Below, piece after piece: positions 23,601-35,900 of a DNA stretch of 64,000 nucleotides (positions within the stretch are counted from its first letter, which is position 1; each line of letters begins with the position of its first letter). Both the position numbers and the translations under genes were made by a program. This DNA comes from Rhyacichthys aspro (taxonomy: Eukaryota; Chordata; Actinopteri; Gobiiformes; Rhyacichthyidae). The stretch covers positions 18,961,483 to 19,025,482 of the forward strand of contig CM072156.1 of the NCBI GenBank assembly GCA_036850595.1, in the 5' to 3' direction. The notes under the pieces are model-generated. The model searched no databases and was not told the DNA's origin. It saw nothing but the letters and a program-made list of their open reading frames with translations.

Positions 23601-26600
23601 CAGATAACCTGCAGGGGGTGCAGCGCCGTATGTAGGCCGCTGTGAGCCTGGGCACAGTATGGGTTGGGGGGTAGTTGCTGCAGCCTGTCCCGCAGCTGTG
23701 CCTACCATGACAAGCCTGTCCTCAACCTGCCCTCCGTCAGACTGAATACAACACCACTTCACCTGCGGCACTTCCTGACTACATCCCGAAGACTGGAGAC
23801 TTGCTTTGCATTTAACAGAACCTTTGTCCCGCTTTCACTTTTATCCGAAGTAAGAACTCTCTAAACAGTTGTGTGCACACAGACGGTTTCAAACGATGGC
23901 TGATCAGGTGAAAAGACGCCTTTACTGTAGTCATATGCATGTTTGTTACTGATGCCAAATGAGGTACTGCTCTTCATCACTGTGTTTGTTAACTTCAAAA
24001 TATAATTATCACAGAAATACACAGAGGAATTAAAGAAAGTGATAGAATCCCAGTAACCAATGTGCACTGGCCTGACTAACTAAATGCGCTGAACCAGGTT
24101 TTCTGCCCATAGCACTTTTGAGGGAGTCATGCTTGATCTTTCTGGGCCACAAGGAAACTAGGTCACTGTGCTGCTGTCAGTGGCTGCTCCCCCTCCTCTG
24201 TATGTGTGTAGAATAAAAGTGTAAAATAGGGCTTTTACATAAGGATGGGCTCCACAGATATGCGGTGTTGCTGTTGCTGCCGAGATTCTCTCCGAACTGC
24301 AGCCCGGCCCTGCCCCCTCCCTGATGCCACACTGAGAAAGAGAGCGATGAAATTCTCATCCTTGGTTCAGATCCCTAAGAACGCTTGGGAAGGCAGGATC
24401 TTATTATCACAGCAAATTTGCAGTGTGCAGAGTGGAGGAGATTAGATGCGTCTTGCCTTTGAAGTGTATTTTCCGACCATTGTGCGATGGCAAATTCCAT
24501 CAAGTGTTGGAGAGAGCTGCGATAAGACGCGCGCGTTATGAATGCCGCCGCATTAAAAGCCATCATTTGAGCAATAAGATGAAACACTCACAAACTCTGG
24601 CAAAGGGAAAAATATTTCCCTCTAATTTCAGCAGTGTCATTCACAGCTGTGTTGTGGGAAAGCCACAGGTTCACAAATAAAAAGGTGCAGTGGATGTGTT
24701 GAATAAATGTCGTCATAAGTGGCATATGGATTATAGAGGTAAATAGTGGAATGAACTGTGAATGAAGGCTATTCTTCCTCCTTTTCGGCATTGAATTCAT
24801 CTCTGGATCAAATCATTTATGAATCAGTCGAATGTTTGTATCTGTATTGGCTATAATGCATTCTCTTTTATTGTAAAAATAGGGAAAACTGTATTGTCTG
24901 AAAAATGAAAAATGCAGAAAACAAGTGCAATTTGAGAGCAGACCCGAGGTGCTTCTGGACTTTGATCCGGTCTTTGGCTGTCTCCTCCTCAACTCTTTGA
25001 CCTTTACTTTGAACGCTGTGGTTTTTAGAGGTTGGGTGTCCAGACTGGGCCTGTGGCTGAAACACGAGGTCAAACAGAAACGTCACCAAATGACCCTCTG
25101 CCCCTCTGCCTCTTCTCTCTCTTGGGGGTTTCTCAGGGGGGTGCACTTGGGGAGCGAGGTGAAGAGTGATCCCCGAGGAGGTGGCGTCCCCCAGGCTTTG
25201 GATCCTGTTGCAGCTTTAGACCGAGGGCAATCTGTGCAGAGCTACTGGAGGTGTCGTAACATGTCGAAAGACAGTGTGGCTAGCTTCAGTCTGCTCTCTT
25301 ATTGACAATGATTTGGATTACCTAACTTTAGACCATCATCTATGTTTGCCCTGGGATATATAAAACTATGCAAATGTAATTTTCTACTTCCAGAAAATAA
25401 CATTAGTGCTATGCATTATGTATAATATTTACATTCAAAAATAGGTCAAGTTTAACTTTGTATCATGTGGTTGCGTTTTTATTGGTAGTAGGCAGGAGGT
25501 GAAAGATGGGATGTCCAACTCGGGACATGGCCACCACAGACTGGTGTATGCAACCTGATACCAGTTAGGGACACTAAACAACCAGTATCAATAACTTTAT
25601 TGGAAGAAAAAACGCAGTACATTAAGTTTGGAAAGAGGTTTGGGCATTTAGTTAAAATGTAAAAAATCAAAACCTGAATACTCTTTCTATGTACTTTTTA
25701 CATAGACAGTATCTTTTTCAAAGATTAACTGAGCAATGTTCTGTCAAAACATGAATCTACAAGCTTATATTTTAGCTAGGTTTCTAATTGAAATATTCCC
25801 ATTAGTAGTGTTCACTTGTAACAATACTTGATTTGGAAGATTGTGAAGGGAAGATTTCAAAATAACTAAGACACCATTGATAAACTAGCCAATATTAGTC
25901 TGAGCCAAATAGACAGCTTATAAAGAGTTATATTGCTCACTAGATCAGACACATTATAATGTGAAAAACGTAGTCAGATCAATATGTCCATGTTATGTTT
26001 CCTCTTTCAAATCAACCTCACTTGTGAGATGTGATTGAGTGAGAGACTGTGTGTTGCCTTTTGTTGAGTTGGAAAAAAGAGGAGGCTTTGGTAACGTGCT
26101 GATTGGTCGATTCTCATTCTGCTCCCCATGTGCTTCTGTGGCTGCCTGGCTGAATTTTGGGGGAAGTCTTCCCACCAGTCTTGGCTGGGGTATTTTTAGA
26201 TTACCGTCACTAAATGGAGGTCTGGTTTTGGGGGGGCACTCCCCTTCTTTGTGGATTGCCCCACCCTTTTACCCAACCTCTTTCTAAGAACCAGCACATG
26301 TTATTCAAACATATTTATTACGACTCATAGATATAAAATAATCCTACCAGATTTTATTTAGGGAATGTAATGTAGCTTTCCCACCACCATTTATGGGTGA
26401 GAGCAAGCAAAGACGCCACATGCCCAGTAACATTCAGATGGTTTCCATTCTTTGCTAATATCATAGACACCCATATTGTAGTCTAATCTTTGTAAATAAA
26501 AACCAACTCAAATCCAGGTTTACTCTTTTAAACAAACACCTTGTAGCCTTATATACCTGTTTGTTTTTTTCTGTTATTTGAGAGTTAAACACAGGAGTAA

Positions 26601-28984
26601 AACTACCAGTATGTTCAGAGAAATGTGTGAAGAGTTATTACATTTTTATGTTATATATATATCTAATATATATAAACTAATTTGGGTCAAAGCAGTTGGA
26701 TGAATAATGCATGGATTATTTGTGACTTTTATTGTAGTTTTAATGCAGCTCATAAGATATAATGGAGAAATGTTGCATATGACACATACTGCAGCCATGG
26801 ATTTGTAGGTCCTTGGAAATGAAAATGCTTTATTCTGCAGGCTAAATGCAATGAATATGAATTATAAACTTTCCATGGATTCAACATGAATACCACAATA
26901 AATGTAAGAATGATGTTTTGTTTTTCTCCCTTGACATAAATATAGCGCCTGCATTATTTAAGGCTCAGTGAAATGGTTCATATGTGAAGGCCTAATGTGT
27001 CCAAGCTGACAGTCACCTGATTCATCCCAGGTGTTTCCATCCCCAGTTCCATATGTGTGCATTAGGGATTGAGCACCATCCTTCTGTTTTTCCTGTTCAA
27101 GTGGAACTATAGCAGTGCTGTATACGCACAGTCGCATAGGCCCCTGCAGAATAATTCATTTGATGCTTTGATAAGCGATAATGGACCTGGTAAGGTATAA
27201 TTCATATGCCCCAGATCTCTGCGAGAGAGTCGATGGCTTCCACAAAGTGTCCCGTTATACCACCCCTGAATACCCCCCCTCTTTCAAGACGGAGGCGTCT
27301 GGTTGAGTAGGACCCATTTATTATTTAAATCCCTCCATAATTCATCCATTCCCCTCAATACACCCTCCACTGTGCAAATTAGCATGAGCTGTGTATCCGC
27401 GTGTCGCCAAACAACAGGGAAAGTAAGCAAAGCAAAGCGGCGAAAGCGAAAAGAGATAGCAACGGCTCAATCCGCTTTATTCCTGCTGCCGTTCTCCCTG
27501 ATTTGATGCTGTGTGACATATTGAGTCTAATTTGTAGCCTAAAGAAGCAAACAGCTGTGGCCTATTTTGTTTTAGCTGTTGTCGGGGTGATGTCACCGCT
27601 CGTGCCTCGCTCACGGCGCTCGGCATGAGGATGTCAGGAGCGGTTTGCTGTGTGGCTCATGAGGTGGGCAGGGGCCGCTCCAGCCTTCACATTAATGTGA
27701 TAAGTCAAGCGGCAATGCTAACATGCTGCTTCGGAGATGTCTAATAAGCATTGTTAAATATGTGCCACCGCCACATCCGACTTCCTTTTCCATCTTACTA
27801 ATACCACTCCATGTTGTATTAGGTGAGTGTAAAGAAAAATCATGCATGTATTAAGTACTTGCCCAGAATTATTCCAATAGGAAACAGTTGAGGAAGAATG
27901 TTGTTTGTCATATCTTTCTAGTTTGCAAAGCTCATACAAACAGAAAATTCGAGAAAGCCTGTATTTTTCATGCCTCTAGTGTTTGCCAGTGCTTTTAAAA
28001 CTTAATTTCCAGAGAGGCAATTGCCATTTTCAAACAATAGCACCAGCAGCATGTATGCATAGTAGATTTTGATAAATGTATTGGCTAATCAGCTAAAAGG
28101 CAATCAAACTAGGCATTCCTTATAATGAGAAATGGGAATTGTATTGGCAAATACAGCGTGAGGGAGGAAATGGTTTTTCATCTGCTATTTCAACCTATAT
28201 TTAAGAAGTTGCGGCACTGTGGCCTTTCATTTGTGGATTAAAACCACTGAACTGCAGCCAGTGCGAGATGTGTCATATGTCCAGGTTTATTACTTCACCA
28301 AACATATCTTCAGGTGACCTAAAATGTTTTTTTTTTCTCGGGTTTTTTTCAAGTCCGATCCCCTTACCTCAGAATGCAATCCTGCAGTGCTGCAAGCCTC
28401 GGCATGTCGGTCCGAGTGTCCCGACTGAGCATATAGACACAACATTAGCTGCAAACATTACAGGGCTCACATTCCTGCCTGCACTGGTCAGGTTCACGCT
28501 ATAATGCAAGATACTGCAAAAGAAGTTTTCCTCGGATTATGTTTGTTTTTGCAGCTGTCCAAAAGAAACTCCTTATGAAACAATATCTGTTCTAAAAGTT
28601 GTGCATTTATGCCTAAAGGCAGTCGACACACAAGAGGTCATTTAGTTTCTATTTCACTCATATCTATGCATCAGTTTTAGTTAGGGAGAAGCGGTTAGTA
28701 ACGAGTGACATTTCACTATATGATCTTTTTTCTACCCACCTATTTCATTCTTTTTCTTGTTTCATGGAGTTTCAACGATTTGTGTGTGACATAAAAAAGA
28801 TTGGCCCCGTCACGTCACTCCAATTCACCAATCACAAGACCACTGACTTGGCATGTAAACAGTAGTGGTGTTCAAAAATCCTATTTACTCTGTAGCTTAG
28901 CTTTTAGAATATTTTGGGTTTTGTACATAAAACGAGAAAAAAATGTACTTTTTAACAGAAAACTTAACATTAATCTCATTACTT
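20621..28984. other. Intron stretch, no gene seen
   Basis: Apart from the repeat near 20844-21260, this is single-copy-looking, AT-rich non-coding sequence. Several open frames of 60-135 codons occur by chance, without domains or codon bias. A (TA)-rich tract lies near 26650-26680. Moderately GC-rich islands near 24400-24560 and 27360-27660 could be conserved non-coding elements, but this cannot be judged from one sequence. Confidence 0.5.
20844..21260. repeat. Probable interspersed teleost repeat
   Basis: The left part (20846-20925) has the AACTAACAGTTATTTCCATCATCGATTAA and GATTAATAATCAG character of a very common fish repeat with recurring CGATTAAT/TTGATTA motifs. GATTATTAAATTAGTTG near 21225-21241 may be its other end. 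The boundaries are approximate and no target duplication was identified. Confidence 0.45.
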
Positions 28985-29349
28985 TTAAAGGAATTATATA
29001 TAGAGTTTAGAGTCATACAATGAAAACCACTTATTTACATACCATTGGCTCCGTAGCGTAATGTGAGGGTAAATATGTTTTTTATTTTATTTATTTATAC
29101 AAACTGCCCTCAGCTGGTATGATGGTGTTTTCTTCCTTTGTTTACATGCGCAGGGACATTGTTGTTTGTATAATCCTCAGCCAATCACAGCTGGCATAAG
29201 AAGAAAAAACATCATGTCATGTTGAACAAGTTTGTTCAAAAGCCAAAGCACATGTGAGTTTTATAAGTATCTACTGGAACGCACTCTAGAGGCGCTTAAG
29301 CTGGGCTACAAGGTTTATTTATTAGAAATTCTACATAGTGTGCCTTTAA
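28985..29349. mobile_element. Probable TTAA-flanked MITE
   Basis: The left end reads TTAAAGGAATTATATATAGAG. The right end, read in reverse, gives TTAAAGGCACACTATGTAGA, so the ends form imperfect inverted repeats (about 19 of 27 bases) with TTAA at both borders. Right ends of this type are frequent in fish genomes. There is no coding sequence. Confidence 0.45.
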
Positions 29350-30369
29350 ATAGACACATATTTCAGCTCCTACTCACCTCTATAGTTAGGACTATTATAC
29401 CTACATTTTTCACATTTTTCAGAATGTCATAACTAAGTAGCCAGACAGGCAGGTATGTGACTGTGCTGATTGTAATGTGTGATTAACACAATGATACAGG
29501 ATGTAGGCCATAACGGCAAGTCCTATTGCACTCCTGTGTTAAAACTTAAACAAAACCTTCAGTCTTTGTACTAATCCGCTCGATTTAAGTGGAGTTTACT
29601 CATACGCTCCTCGAAATATAATGTATGTGTCTCATGTATAGTTGTAATATCAACTTCAAAGCGATGTACTGCGTTGTTGTAAGCACATTTAAATTTGTTT
29701 GCTTTGGCTGCAGCAGTGGTGCGCGTTTGAAGCGGTTTCCATTTGCTCTTTTAATACCACATCATAGGAATTACCATAAGCATGAGCCTGGCTGTAATTA
29801 AAAGTGCAGTGGATGTCAAAGACGTTGGCAGCCCAAAGAATGGGCAGAGAAATCCTACATTTTAAACATGAGAAGCAGCAGGGTGAAAGGAATGGGCCTT
29901 TCATAACTCAGCTGTCTTTAGGCGGAGCATCACTTTGAGGATACATTATGTAAGGAGTCAGCGAGCAGAACGGATATGTCCTGCATAATGAGCACCTGCA
30001 GAAAGGCCAAAGCGAGTTAGCACAAAATAAACCCAAAACACAGACCTTTTATGAGAACTTATTCACAGTCAGTTACATTTTTTTTCTTTTACATAAACAT
30101 AAAGTACATGTTCATACTTTAAAATTAATATAAACATCATATAAAGCTACAGTATCTTCTCTCAGATGAAATATCTAGTCGTCCAGGTTTCCAATCAGAC
30201 TTTATCATTAAAATGAATTGAGAGTTCCTGCAGATCCTAAAAGATCATAAGACGTCTTAGGTTTTCACATGTCCACAATGAAACAAGGCTTTTTGATACA
30301 ATATTCAAAAACTTGCCATTTTGGACAGACTTGTGTTGTGTAGACTTGTATTGGGAAGAAGTCCTATAG

Positions 30370-30862
30370 CATTTCACTCTTGGCATCCTTCTGTTGGGCT
30401 ACAACAATACAGTCTGCATACAGCATAGTACAAACAAAGGTCAGATCAAAGATGCAACTCCAAATTATCCTATTACCCCTGGGATACAGATCTTATAACA
30501 GTTGTTATTTTCTGTATTTAATGATGTAGTGTTGAATGTGGTACTGTGAGATGGCCCTATTTATTTATTTATTTTTTAGCTCTGAGGATGATGTGTAAAA
30601 ATACTGCCATGAAACACTATAGTATGCAAAATAACAGATGCCTCACCGTAAAATAATATGCTTCTGCAGATACTAATTTAAATAAAAGTACCACATACAA
30701 GCCTATTTAATAAATCCCTGACTATATTTTTCTGTCTAATGAGCAAACCATTCAGCCATGGTCTTTTTAATCATCATTTAATCATCATCATTTATCATTA
30801 ACGCACCTATTAAACCCTGTTTGTAGCAATTGCACCTTTCATTTAAAATAAATAAATAAAAA
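30370..30862 (+). repeat. Dispersed repeat copy A (paired with 32481)
   Basis: The segment starting CATTTCACTCTTGGCATCCT is repeated with substitutions and indels at 32481. Shared landmarks include CCCCTGGGATACAG, GATGATGTGTAA, ACTAATTTAAAT and TATTTAATAAATC, in the same order and on the same strand. It is either an unclassified transposon family or a local duplication. Confidence 0.85.
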
Positions 30863-32480
30863 AACAAAAACCTTGGTCTTAATGTGAGAAGCGAGATTTG
30901 TTTCTTTGTAGATGATGTTAATGTCAATGTCACACTTTGCACAATATACAGCAAGAACTTTTTTCTGACAATTTAAATCATTTCTTTTTTCTTTTGCTGC
31001 TGACCTAAAAAGGTAATACAATTGTATTTTTTAATTAAAATATTTAACTTATTTCACTGCTCATTGCAAATACAAAATAACAGTAGCAAAGCATTAACAG
31101 TGCGCATTACCTTCACCTTAAAGCAGATTTGCTGGGTTCATTTTAGTTTCAACCCTCTGTCTCTATAGATTAGGACTACCATAATTTCCACAACACACAA
31201 AGTCTTTTTGTAAAGATGCAGAAAGCACTCGGAAGCACATGGCTAATAAGCATAAATCAATGGAGTATGCTGCACACTTCAGATGCTTTGCTGTTCCTGT
31301 TTATCAATTTCCTGCCATTTCACCAAAATGACTCCTTTCTCTAGTTATGAATAATGTGTTTAGCGCCTGCAGAGTCATTATGTTCATTATTTCATCTGGC
31401 AACCCTGTTTTTATAAAGCCATGAAAGAGCTGTACAAGTATTTATTCTCATTTTACCTCAATAGATGTTCTGACTTTAAAGTAAATGCTATCAGATATTT
31501 CCCTGGCCAACCGGCAGGCTTAATTAGTGTTAACCAGTACCAGCCTTCTCTCCTTTTGTGTCATGCTATGGCTCATTTCCATTTGGCTCGAAACCTGCCC
31601 AGGAGCCTTCAGGCCGTGACGGAGCCAGTCCAGTACCTCAGCCGACCGACCTCTGCTAGGAGCCCTGCCTGCCTGATTAGAGGTCTACTTGGGGCGTAAT
31701 GACAGAATTGTGTTCCTGTCAGTTCCTGCTGCCGAGAGTGGGCTAATAGTCATGTTAGCCCACGCAGCATGTCATTAGCTCTCCAGCCGTAGCCCGATGA
31801 GGGGCACCTCTGTCATTTTGAGGCTAAATCACAGGGCAGGCAGGCCGGAGATCACAGCCGCACCGGTGCTCTGAAGCTGCACTGATGACGCCCCCTCTTC
31901 TACTCTGGACTTAATATGCACCGACTTAAACATGCTGTATTAACACGGAGGAATTACTGCAGCACTAGTAGGGAAATAAAAAAAAAACACTCATTCTATG
32001 ATCAGTCTATCAGAATCGTAATTTGAAGCACACTGCTCATTTCTGACTGTGATTGGATGTTGCATGGTTATCACTCAGATGATTAGCAGCGCGGCGTAGC
32101 ATCTATCATGGCTCGGACTAATCTGCTTTGATTATTAGCCTCTAAGCCTTCCTTCCATGCTGGGCCTGTCAAGTACGCACTGAGGAGAAATTACACTCCC
32201 ATCGTGTTTGTATTAATCTATCTGCGCACACTTGTCCAACTGATAATTGCATCTCGCGTAGTTCAGATCACCACTTCAGTATCAGCGCAATGATGCTCCA
32301 GACGCACAAACGCAAACAGTTCTCCACTCAATTAATTTCCTCCGTTTAAATACTTAGCCTGATCATATCATCTCAAATGCCTCTTATGTTGCTTCACTTG
32401 TCCTCTTATTTCCAAAGTATGGCCTGGGAGGCTATCATGGCCGAATGTCTCATTCAGGTGGTCTACAGCTTTATGTGTAC
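30863..32480. other. Intron stretch between the duplicated segments
   Basis: The left part (about 31140-31385) is a diverged relative of the interior of the hAT-type element at 39967-40560. The rest (31390-32440) is non-repetitive with homeobox-type TAATTA/ATTAG cores and no coding exon. Confidence 0.5.
31140..31385 (+). repeat. Diverged fragment related to the 39967-40560 element
   Basis: The landmarks CACACAAAG, GCTAATA, GCACACTTC, GTTCATCAG-like and CTGCAGAGTCA occur in the same order as at 40125-40383. No terminal repeats are visible here, so this is a fragment of the element. Confidence 0.65.
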
Positions 32481-32915
32481 CATTTCACTCTTGGCACCCT
32501 TCTGTTGAGCCACAACAACAGTGGAACAACTACTGTCTGCACTTGGTCTGCATACAGCACTGTACAGACAGAGGTTAGATCAAGGATGCTACACCAAATA
32601 ATCCTTTACCCCTGGGATACAGCTCTTTAGTTGCCTTTCAGTTATTTTCTGTAATTTGATGTACTGCTGCTAGTGATGGACGTATTTTTTATTTTTTTTG
32701 GTTTCTTTAATTCTGTGGATGATGTGTAAGCCTAAAATAACGGACGCTTCAGAGTAAAATAATGTGCTTCTACTGCAGTTACTAATTTAAATACATACAA
32801 CTCTATTTAATAAATCTATTTTTTCAGTTTTTCAGCCATGCTCTTTTAGATCATTTAAGCACCTATAAAACCCTGTTATTAGCAATTGTATGTACTTTTC
32901 ATGTAAAATAAAATA
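32481..32915 (+). repeat. Dispersed repeat copy B (paired with 30370)
   Basis: Starts CATTTCACTCTTGGCACCCT and follows copy A in the same orientation, about 2.1 kb downstream. It has an extra short insertion after the first 40 bases and several deletions. Confidence 0.85.
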
Positions 32916-35900
32916 ATAGATGAAAACTGGGACGAAAGACTTACCCTTTTTATATACCCCTGACTACTTACACTTAAATAATCTATAGGTTGTTTTCAGT
33001 TGTAATATTTTCCCTTTCAGTCTTTAAGAATATCTAATGAAACTTTACACCAAACTTGTTGCACTTTCCCAAAACAAACGTCTCCCTAATTGGATCGGAC
33101 AAAGTGTTAACAGCTTGAAATACTGAGCTTAAACTCTGCTGTATTAGTTTCAGGTGTTTTTCACTAAATCTCACCCAGAGGGATGGGGCCATTGCCTGTA
33201 AGTATGCCATTCGGACGTATGTTGGCATTTCCAAATCCTCCAATTAATGAGCTCACATTACATACAGTAATGCTTGAAAATACAAGCCTCTTAAAGAAAT
33301 CTTTTGAGTGGAATACATTAACGAATGGACAGACGTTGGCATGAAAATCGGCTCTCTGTATGGAGCATCTGTTACATGTATGCATGCCATAACTGAATCA
33401 TTTTACCCTGTTTCTCCACACAATAAAAAAACTTCTGCGCATTTTCCAGCTTATTGGTCACAGTGGGCTTTTAATACCGACCACAACTTGCCCTGCAGCA
33501 GAAACTTCATGGGAAATAAGCTGAGCACGATATATTTAACAAATTTTCAGGCCTTGTGGCTCTATAAGTAGATAAGAAGTGGATCCGTTTTTGATCCACG
33601 TGAGCCCGATCTTAGCAAAGCTGTGGGTCGATCCTTGAGTCAGGGGGACAAGCTGATAATTATGAGCGAGCGTGACCGCGTTATACAATCCGCGCCCATC
33701 TTTTTTCTCGGTGCCGTGACCTTCTCCGCTGAGATTTGCGTCCGCCTAACTTTGCCCTTTTAGCGGGGCATGTTGTGTAAGTAAAGGGGCACAACGTGAA
33801 TAACATTGGTATTTGCGAGAGAGCTAACTAGAGCAGGAGAATGGCGCTGTTCGGCGAGGTTCACGGCTGTTATTCCTACGGGCCATGAGCGTGAAAAGAG
33901 CTAATGCCATCTGACAGTTCTGGAGCAAGAAGAGGAGGGCTGGACAGCAAACGGAGGAGAGCGAGGATGGAGCGGGTGGGGGGGTGTTAAGAGATAGATT
34001 GTGGTGGGGGGTGGGACGATATGAAGGGGTAGAGAAATAGCGGATGAGCTCGATATGGACAAAGCGGGGATGAAGGATATGGGAGGGGAAGGGCTAAAGA
34101 GGCGATACTGTAGAGACCTCTATTGTTAGCCGCGAAAAGAAAATGGCCTCCCAGCGCCATCGCATTTCGTGCCACGCGACGTGTTCGGCGACAAGTCCGA
34201 GAATTCAAACGTGTTCCGCTGAAAAATTAAGGAACTCGGAAGCTCAAAGTGCGGGGGGTGAAGGTTCGTCAGCACTTAGTCGGAGATATTCCATCAAATA
34301 GTTATCGGAGAGCGGCACATTCAGACTCCCTGCAGTGTTCACACAGCTGCCATTTTGAAACGCAGCCTTTGAGAGAAGCAGTCTTAGTCCACCAAAAGTG
34401 TTAGACTGATTTGAAGTTGTTGACCATATATAACATTTAGAGGATTAGCCATTTTCAGTTAATTTAGTGTCCAGGCTTATTTCTTTTAATATGGAATAGG
34501 TGTTACTACATAAAACTAGAATTAAAAAACTGCTTGTGATCTGTGACCTATTCATTTCAATCTGCAAAAATGCTTAAAAAAGGCTCTAAAAATTTATTGC
34601 AACCACTAATAAGTCTAATGGTTTTAGTAGCCTCAATTAGCTGCCATCAGTATGTAACATTAACCACTGAAATCCAGTCAGATTAAGTCATTCCTGCAGC
34701 CACAGAAAATTCCTTTAAAGCACTGCAACCTCATGAGGAACTAAAGACAAATTCATGTCAGAGAATTTGTGCAAAACAATCCCCTGTAGCTGGAGTAATA
34801 AAGACGTGAAGCTGGCAGACTGAGAGGCCGTGACGGCAGACAGATGGAGGCTATGGGAGTGGGAAGTGAGGTGGGATCCACTGTAATTTGACAGGCTCCA
34901 GTCCCGGTCCGGCTTCAGCTGAGTCTTTTGAAGCAGCAGACGCCCCGTTGCCAGCCAAACCTGTCATTAGCGACAGTAGAGACACAAGGATGCGACATGG
35001 TAAAAAGCTCATCCTCCATTAGCCGCACTAGACACGCCGTTTACAGTGGGAATTGTCCCCACATCTGTCGACTTTATTGGACGTGTTTATGCTGATAATG
35101 CACTTGACAAAGAAGCCCGGATCCTTAAACAAGAAGAATTGGGAAGGACTTAATGGTGGATTTAACTGAAAAGTTTTTCTGAGTCATTCACAGACAAAAC
35201 ATTAATCACTGACAAATTATATGGTTCAGAGAAAAGTTATTAAAGTTGGCTTATTTTTTTTGTCCCCACTCAGACTAGACTATGTTGAATATTTCAGTTA
35301 GCATATGACTGTCTGTATTTTTTTTTATTGATTTTACATTGACAGACACATTGACAGCACTAACTTTATGTGCCACAATTTTATTTAGAACTCCTGGACA
35401 ATTACATTGACATGCAAGTTTTAATTTTAATATAATGTGGCCCCCTTTTTTTCTTTTTCTTTTTTTTTTTAAATCATTGTACTTTATCCGTGTTTTATCT
35501 TAAGCTTACGTTACTTTTTTCTGTCTCTTGCTGCTGTGAAGCTGTTTCAAACCTCTAGGTGGCGCACTTATGAAGTACTTTAAGAATGTGTAATTTGTCA
35601 CCTGGAATTAGGATGCTATTTTTTTATACAACAACATGTTTTTAGTAGTTGTGGAATGACCTTTTTGTCGTCTTGAGGTATTTGATTCCCTATCTAGTGT
35701 TAGATATAATAATAAATGTGGTCATAAAAGCCTCTTATTTACTTTGGTTAAGTAATTTATATATGTTAGAGATAGAAACGACCAGTTGCCAAATGTTACA
35801 CTTGTTCAGTCCTATTTCTTAGAATTTTTTGGCCTTCACCATCCACCAGCATTTCTCGTGTGTTACATAAGATATTATATATGTTATATAAGATCACTCA

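Noticed and set aside
24925..25305. 126-codon + strand frame
   Set aside because: Composition without domain; considered chance.
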